Shown in pieces: positions 61,015 through 64,000 of a stretch of 64,000 nt of DNA. Numbering within the stretch: the first letter of the stretch is position 1; the number at the start of each line of letters is the position of its first letter. The translations under genes and the position numbers were made by a program. The stretch is from contig CP018628.1 of NCBI GenBank assembly GCA_002271215.1, forward strand, positions 2,108,001 through 2,172,000, written 5' to 3'. Source of the stretch: Lelliottia jeotgali (GTDB lineage Bacteria; Pseudomonadota; Gammaproteobacteria; Enterobacterales; Enterobacteriaceae). Below the pieces are notes generated by a model. The model worked only from the letters and a program-made list of their open reading frames with translations. It made no database searches and was not told the DNA's origin.

Positions 61015-64000
61015 ATGACAGAACAACAAAAATTAACCTTCCCGATGCTGATGCAACAGCTCGATACGCTGATGCTGCGCGACAAGCAGCGCTTCGCACG
61101 CCGTCTTCATGGGATCAAAAAGGTTAAAAATCCTGATGCACAACAGGCCATTTACCAGGAGATGGCGAAAGAGATTGAACAGGCTGCAGGGAAAGTCGTG
61201 CTGCGTGAAGCAGCACGTCCGGTGATTGAATACCCGCAAAACCTGCCGGTCAGTCAGAAAAAACAGGAAATCCTCGAAGCCGTTCGCGATAACCAAGTGG
61301 TGATTGTGGCCGGTGAGACGGGTTCTGGTAAAACCACGCAGCTACCAAAAATTTGTATGGAGCTGGGGCGCGGAATTAAAGGCCTGATTGGTCATACCCA
61401 GCCGCGCCGTCTGGCGGCGCGTACCGTGGCGAACCGTATTGCCGAGGAGCTGCAAACGGAGCCGGGTGGTTGCATCGGCTATAAAGTGCGTTTTAGCGAT
61501 CACGTCAGCGACAACACTATGGTCAAACTGATGACCGACGGGATTCTGTTGGCTGAAATCCAGCAGGATCGCCTGCTGATGCAGTACGACACCATCATCA
61601 TCGATGAAGCGCACGAACGCAGTCTGAATATCGATTTCCTGCTGGGCTATCTGCGTGAATTACTGCCGCGTCGCCCGGATCTGAAAATCATTATTACCTC
61701 CGCGACCATCGATCCGGAGCGCTTCTCGCGCCACTTTAACAACGCGCCGATCATCGAAGTCTCTGGCCGTACTTATCCGGTGGACGTGCGCTATCGTCCG
61801 ATCGTCGAAGAGGCGGATGATGTCGATCGCGACCAGCTGCAGGCTATTTTTGACGCCGTCGATGAGCTGGGCCGTGAAAGCCCCGGCGACATCCTGATCT
61901 TCATGAGCGGTGAGCGTGAAATCCGCGATACCGCCGACGCCCTAAGCAAACGCGATCTGCGCCACACAGAGATCTTACCGCTCTACGCCCGCTTGTCGAA
62001 CAGCGAGCAGAACCGCGTTTTCCAGGCGCACAGCGGACGGCGCATCGTGCTGGCGACCAACGTCGCCGAAACCTCACTGACCGTGCCGGGCATCAAGTAT
62101 GTAATCGACCCTGGCACCGCGCGTATCAGCCGCTACAGCTATCGCACCAAGGTTCAGCGTCTGCCGATCGAGCCGGTTTCACAGGCCTCTGCTAACCAGC
62201 GTAAAGGCCGCTGCGGTCGTGTTTCGGAAGGTATCTGTATTCGCCTGTATTCCGAAGACGATTTCCTGTCTCGCCCGGAATTTACCGATCCAGAGATTCT
62301 GCGTACCAACCTCGCGTCGGTTATTTTGCAGATGACGGCTCTGGGGCTGGGCGATATCGCCGCGTTCCCGTTTGTCGAAGCGCCGGATAAGCGCAATATT
62401 CAGGACGGCGTGCGCCTGCTGGAAGAGCTGGGCGCTATTACCACTGACGAACAGGCCACTGCCTACAAACTGACGCCGATGGGCCGTCAGCTGAGCCAGC
62501 TGCCGGTGGACCCGCGTCTGGCGAGGATGGTGATTGAGGCGCAAAAACACGGCTGCGTGCGTGAGGCGATGATTATCACTTCAGCGCTGTCGATTCAGGA
62601 CCCGCGTGAACGTCCGATGGACAAAAAGCAGGCGTCCGATGAAAAACATCAGCGTTTCCACGACAAAGAGTCCGATTTCCTCGCCTTTGTGAACCTGTGG
62701 AATTACCTCGGCGAGCAGCAAAAAGCCCTGTCGTCGAACCAGTTCCGCCGTCAGTGTAAGGTCGAATATCTTAACTACCTGCGCGTGCGCGAGTGGCAGG
62801 ATATTTACACCCAGCTGCGTCAGGTGGTGAAAGAGCTGGGCATTCCGGTGAACAGCGAACCGGCAGAGTACCGCGAAATTCACATGGCGCTGCTGACCGG
62901 GTTGCTGTCGCACATCGGTATGAAAGACGCCGATAAGCAGGAATATACCGGCGCGCGTAACGCCCGTTTCTCCATCTTCCCAGGTTCTGGTTTATTCAAG
63001 AAACCGCCGAAATGGACCATCGTGGCAGAGCTGGTGGAAACCAGCCGTCTGTGGGGCCGTATTGCAGCGCGTATTGATCCTGAATGGGTCGAACCTGTCG
63101 CGCAGCACCTGCTGAAACGCTCATACAGTGAACCACACTGGGAGCGGGCGCAGGGCGCGGTAATGGCGACCGAAAAAGTGACCGTTTACGGCCTGCCGGT
63201 CGTTGCGGCGCGTAAGGTGAATTACAGCCTGATCGACCCGGCGCTCTCCCGCGAGCTGTTTATCCGCCACGCGCTGGTGGAGGGCGACTGGCAGACACGT
63301 CACGCCTTCTTCCGTGAAAACCTGAAGCTGCGCGCCGAAGTCGAAGAGCTGGAACACAAAACGCGCCGCCGCGACATCCTTGTGGATGACGAAGCGCTGT
63401 TTGAGTTTTATGACCAGCGCATCAGCCACGACGTGGTTTCTGCGCGTCACTTCGACAGCTGGTGGAAAAAGGCCAGTAAGGAATCGCCGGATCTGCTCAA
63501 CTTTGAAAAGAGCATGTTGATCAAAGAGGGCGCGGAGCAGGTCAGCAAGCTGGACTACCCGAACTTCTGGCATCAGGGCAATCTCAAGCTGCGTCTGACC
63601 TATCAGTTTGAACCAGGCGCGGACGCCGACGGCGTGACAGTCCACATTCCGCTGCCGCTGCTCAATCAGGTGGATGAGAGTGGTTTTGAGTGGCAAATCC
63701 CAGGCCTGCGCCGCGAGCTGGTGATTGCGCTGATCAAATCCTTGCCTAAACCGGTTCGCCGTAATTTTGTTCCAGCGCCAAACTATGCCGAGGCATTTTT
63801 AGCCCGTGTTACGCCGCTGGAGCTGCCGCTGCTCGATGCACTGGAGAAAGAGCTGCGCCGTATGTCGGGGGTGACCATTGACCGCGAATCCTGGCACTGG
63901 GATCAGGTGCCCGATCATCTGAAAATCACCTTCCGGGTAGTGGATGACAAAAACAAAAAGCTCAACGAAGGCCGCTCGCTGAGTGAACTCAAGGATGCGC
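61015..64000 (+). CDS. hrpA: DEAH-box ATP-dependent RNA helicase HrpA, 3' end cut by window
   Basis: The first 995 codons of a protein that is 1300 residues in E. coli; the frame is open to base 64000. ATG 61015 begins TEQQKLTFPM as in E. coli. Walker A GETGSGKT lies at residues 100-107, the DEAH box starts at residue 197, SATID is motif III, and QRKGRCGRV is motif VI; the winged-helix/ratchet, OB and HrpA-specific regions follow. HrpA resolves stalled or collided ribosomes and processes mRNA (daa fimbrial in E. coli). Confidence 0.97.
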   Translation, partial: MTEQQKLTFPMLMQQLDTLMLRDKQRFARRLHGIKKVKNPDAQQAIYQEMAKEIEQAAGKVVLREAARPVIEYPQNLPVSQKKQEILEAVRDNQVVIVAGETGSGKTTQLPKICMELGRGIKGLIGHTQPRRLAARTVANRIAEELQTEPGGCIGYKVRFSDHVSDNTMVKLMTDGILLAEIQQDRLLMQYDTIIIDEAHERSLNIDFLLGYLRELLPRRPDLKIIITSATIDPERFSRHFNNAPIIEVSGRTYPVDVRYRPIVEEADDVDRDQLQAIFDAVDELGRESPGDILIFMSGEREIRDTADALSKRDLRHTEILPLYARLSNSEQNRVFQAHSGRRIVLATNVAETSLTVPGIKYVIDPGTARISRYSYRTKVQRLPIEPVSQASANQRKGRCGRVSEGICIRLYSEDDFLSRPEFTDPEILRTNLASVILQMTALGLGDIAAFPFVEAPDKRNIQDGVRLLEELGAITTDEQATAYKLTPMGRQLSQLPVDPRLARMVIEAQKHGCVREAMIITSALSIQDPRERPMDKKQASDEKHQRFHDKESDFLAFVNLWNYLGEQQKALSSNQFRRQCKVEYLNYLRVREWQDIYTQLRQVVKELGIPVNSEPAEYREIHMALLTGLLSHIGMKDADKQEYTGARNARFSIFPGSGLFKKPPKWTIVAELVETSRLWGRIAARIDPEWVEPVAQHLLKRSYSEPHWERAQGAVMATEKVTVYGLPVVAARKVNYSLIDPALSRELFIRHALVEGDWQTRHAFFRENLKLRAEVEELEHKTRRRDILVDDEALFEFYDQRISHDVVSARHFDSWWKKASKESPDLLNFEKSMLIKEGAEQVSKLDYPNFWHQGNLKLRLTYQFEPGADADGVTVHIPLPLLNQVDESGFEWQIPGLRRELVIALIKSLPKPVRRNFVPAPNYAEAFLARVTPLELPLLDALEKELRRMSGVTIDRESWHWDQVPDHLKITFRVVDDKNKKLNEGRSLSELKDA

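Overview
The window is chromosomal DNA of a member of the Enterobacteriaceae. Gene content and order follow the E. coli K-12 blocks ynfM-ynfL-mlc-bioD2...ynfA, rspAB-ydfJIZHG-dcp and ldhA-ydbH-ynbE-ydbL-feaRB-tynA-paa-azoR-hrpA, with protein identity high enough to name most genes by eye. Several features point to an Enterobacter/Lelliottia/Leclercia/Kluyvera/Citrobacter-like genome rather than E. coli: a Salmonella-type OsmU transporter in the place where E. coli has clcB, an ERIC element, a chromosomal type A chloramphenicol acetyltransferase, and a sulfatase plus diguanylate cyclase inside the fea-tyn region. I cannot fix the species. I saw no rRNA, tRNA, CRISPR array, insertion sequence, integrase or prophage.

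Layout. 1-6.5 kb is an accessory segment: a c-di-GMP GGDEF-EAL protein cut by the window edge, a CAT, a RidA-family protein, a PhnA-like membrane protein followed by a 24-residue membrane peptide gene, a glutathione peroxidase, a DUF1294 protein and an unusual PEP-mutase-like/alkylguanine-transferase fusion. 6.4-10.9 kb holds ynfM, ynfL, mlc (with CRP and Mlc operators) and bioD2. 10.9-14.3 kb is the osmoprotectant ABC transporter osmVWXY, preceded by an ERIC repeat. 14.7-18.2 kb has dmsD and one ynfE/F-type molybdoenzyme gene under a putative FNR box, without its electron-transfer and anchor subunits, then ynfD. 18.2-21.9 kb has an AT-rich gap with an O-methyltransferase, then ynfC, speG, ynfB and ynfA. 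22-29.8 kb is an intact sugar-acid cluster (rspA, rspB, ydfJ, ydfI), with ydfZ, a UspG-like gene, the GntR regulator ydfH and ydfG. 29.9-32.8 kb has two small envelope genes and dcp.

33-37.3 kb carries ldhA and the ydbH-ynbE-ydbL envelope lipid-transport operon. 37.3-60 kb is a nearly continuous aromatic-amine and phenylacetate catabolic block. TynA in the periplasm oxidises phenylethylamine to phenylacetaldehyde, FeaB oxidises that to phenylacetate, PaaK makes phenylacetyl-CoA, PaaABC(D)E epoxidises it, PaaG isomerises it, PaaZ opens the ring, and PaaJ, PaaF, PaaH beta-oxidise it to acetyl-CoA and succinyl-CoA. PaaI and PaaY are thioesterases and PaaX is the repressor. FeaR-type boxes in tandem with 21-bp spacing lie upstream of both feaB and tynA; PaaX-type boxes lie in the paaZ/paaA divergent region and upstream of paaX. 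A periplasmic alkylsulfatase and a membrane diguanylate cyclase interrupt this block between feaB and tynA. The window ends with a cold-shock gene, a zinc-ribbon gene, azoR and the first 995 codons of hrpA.
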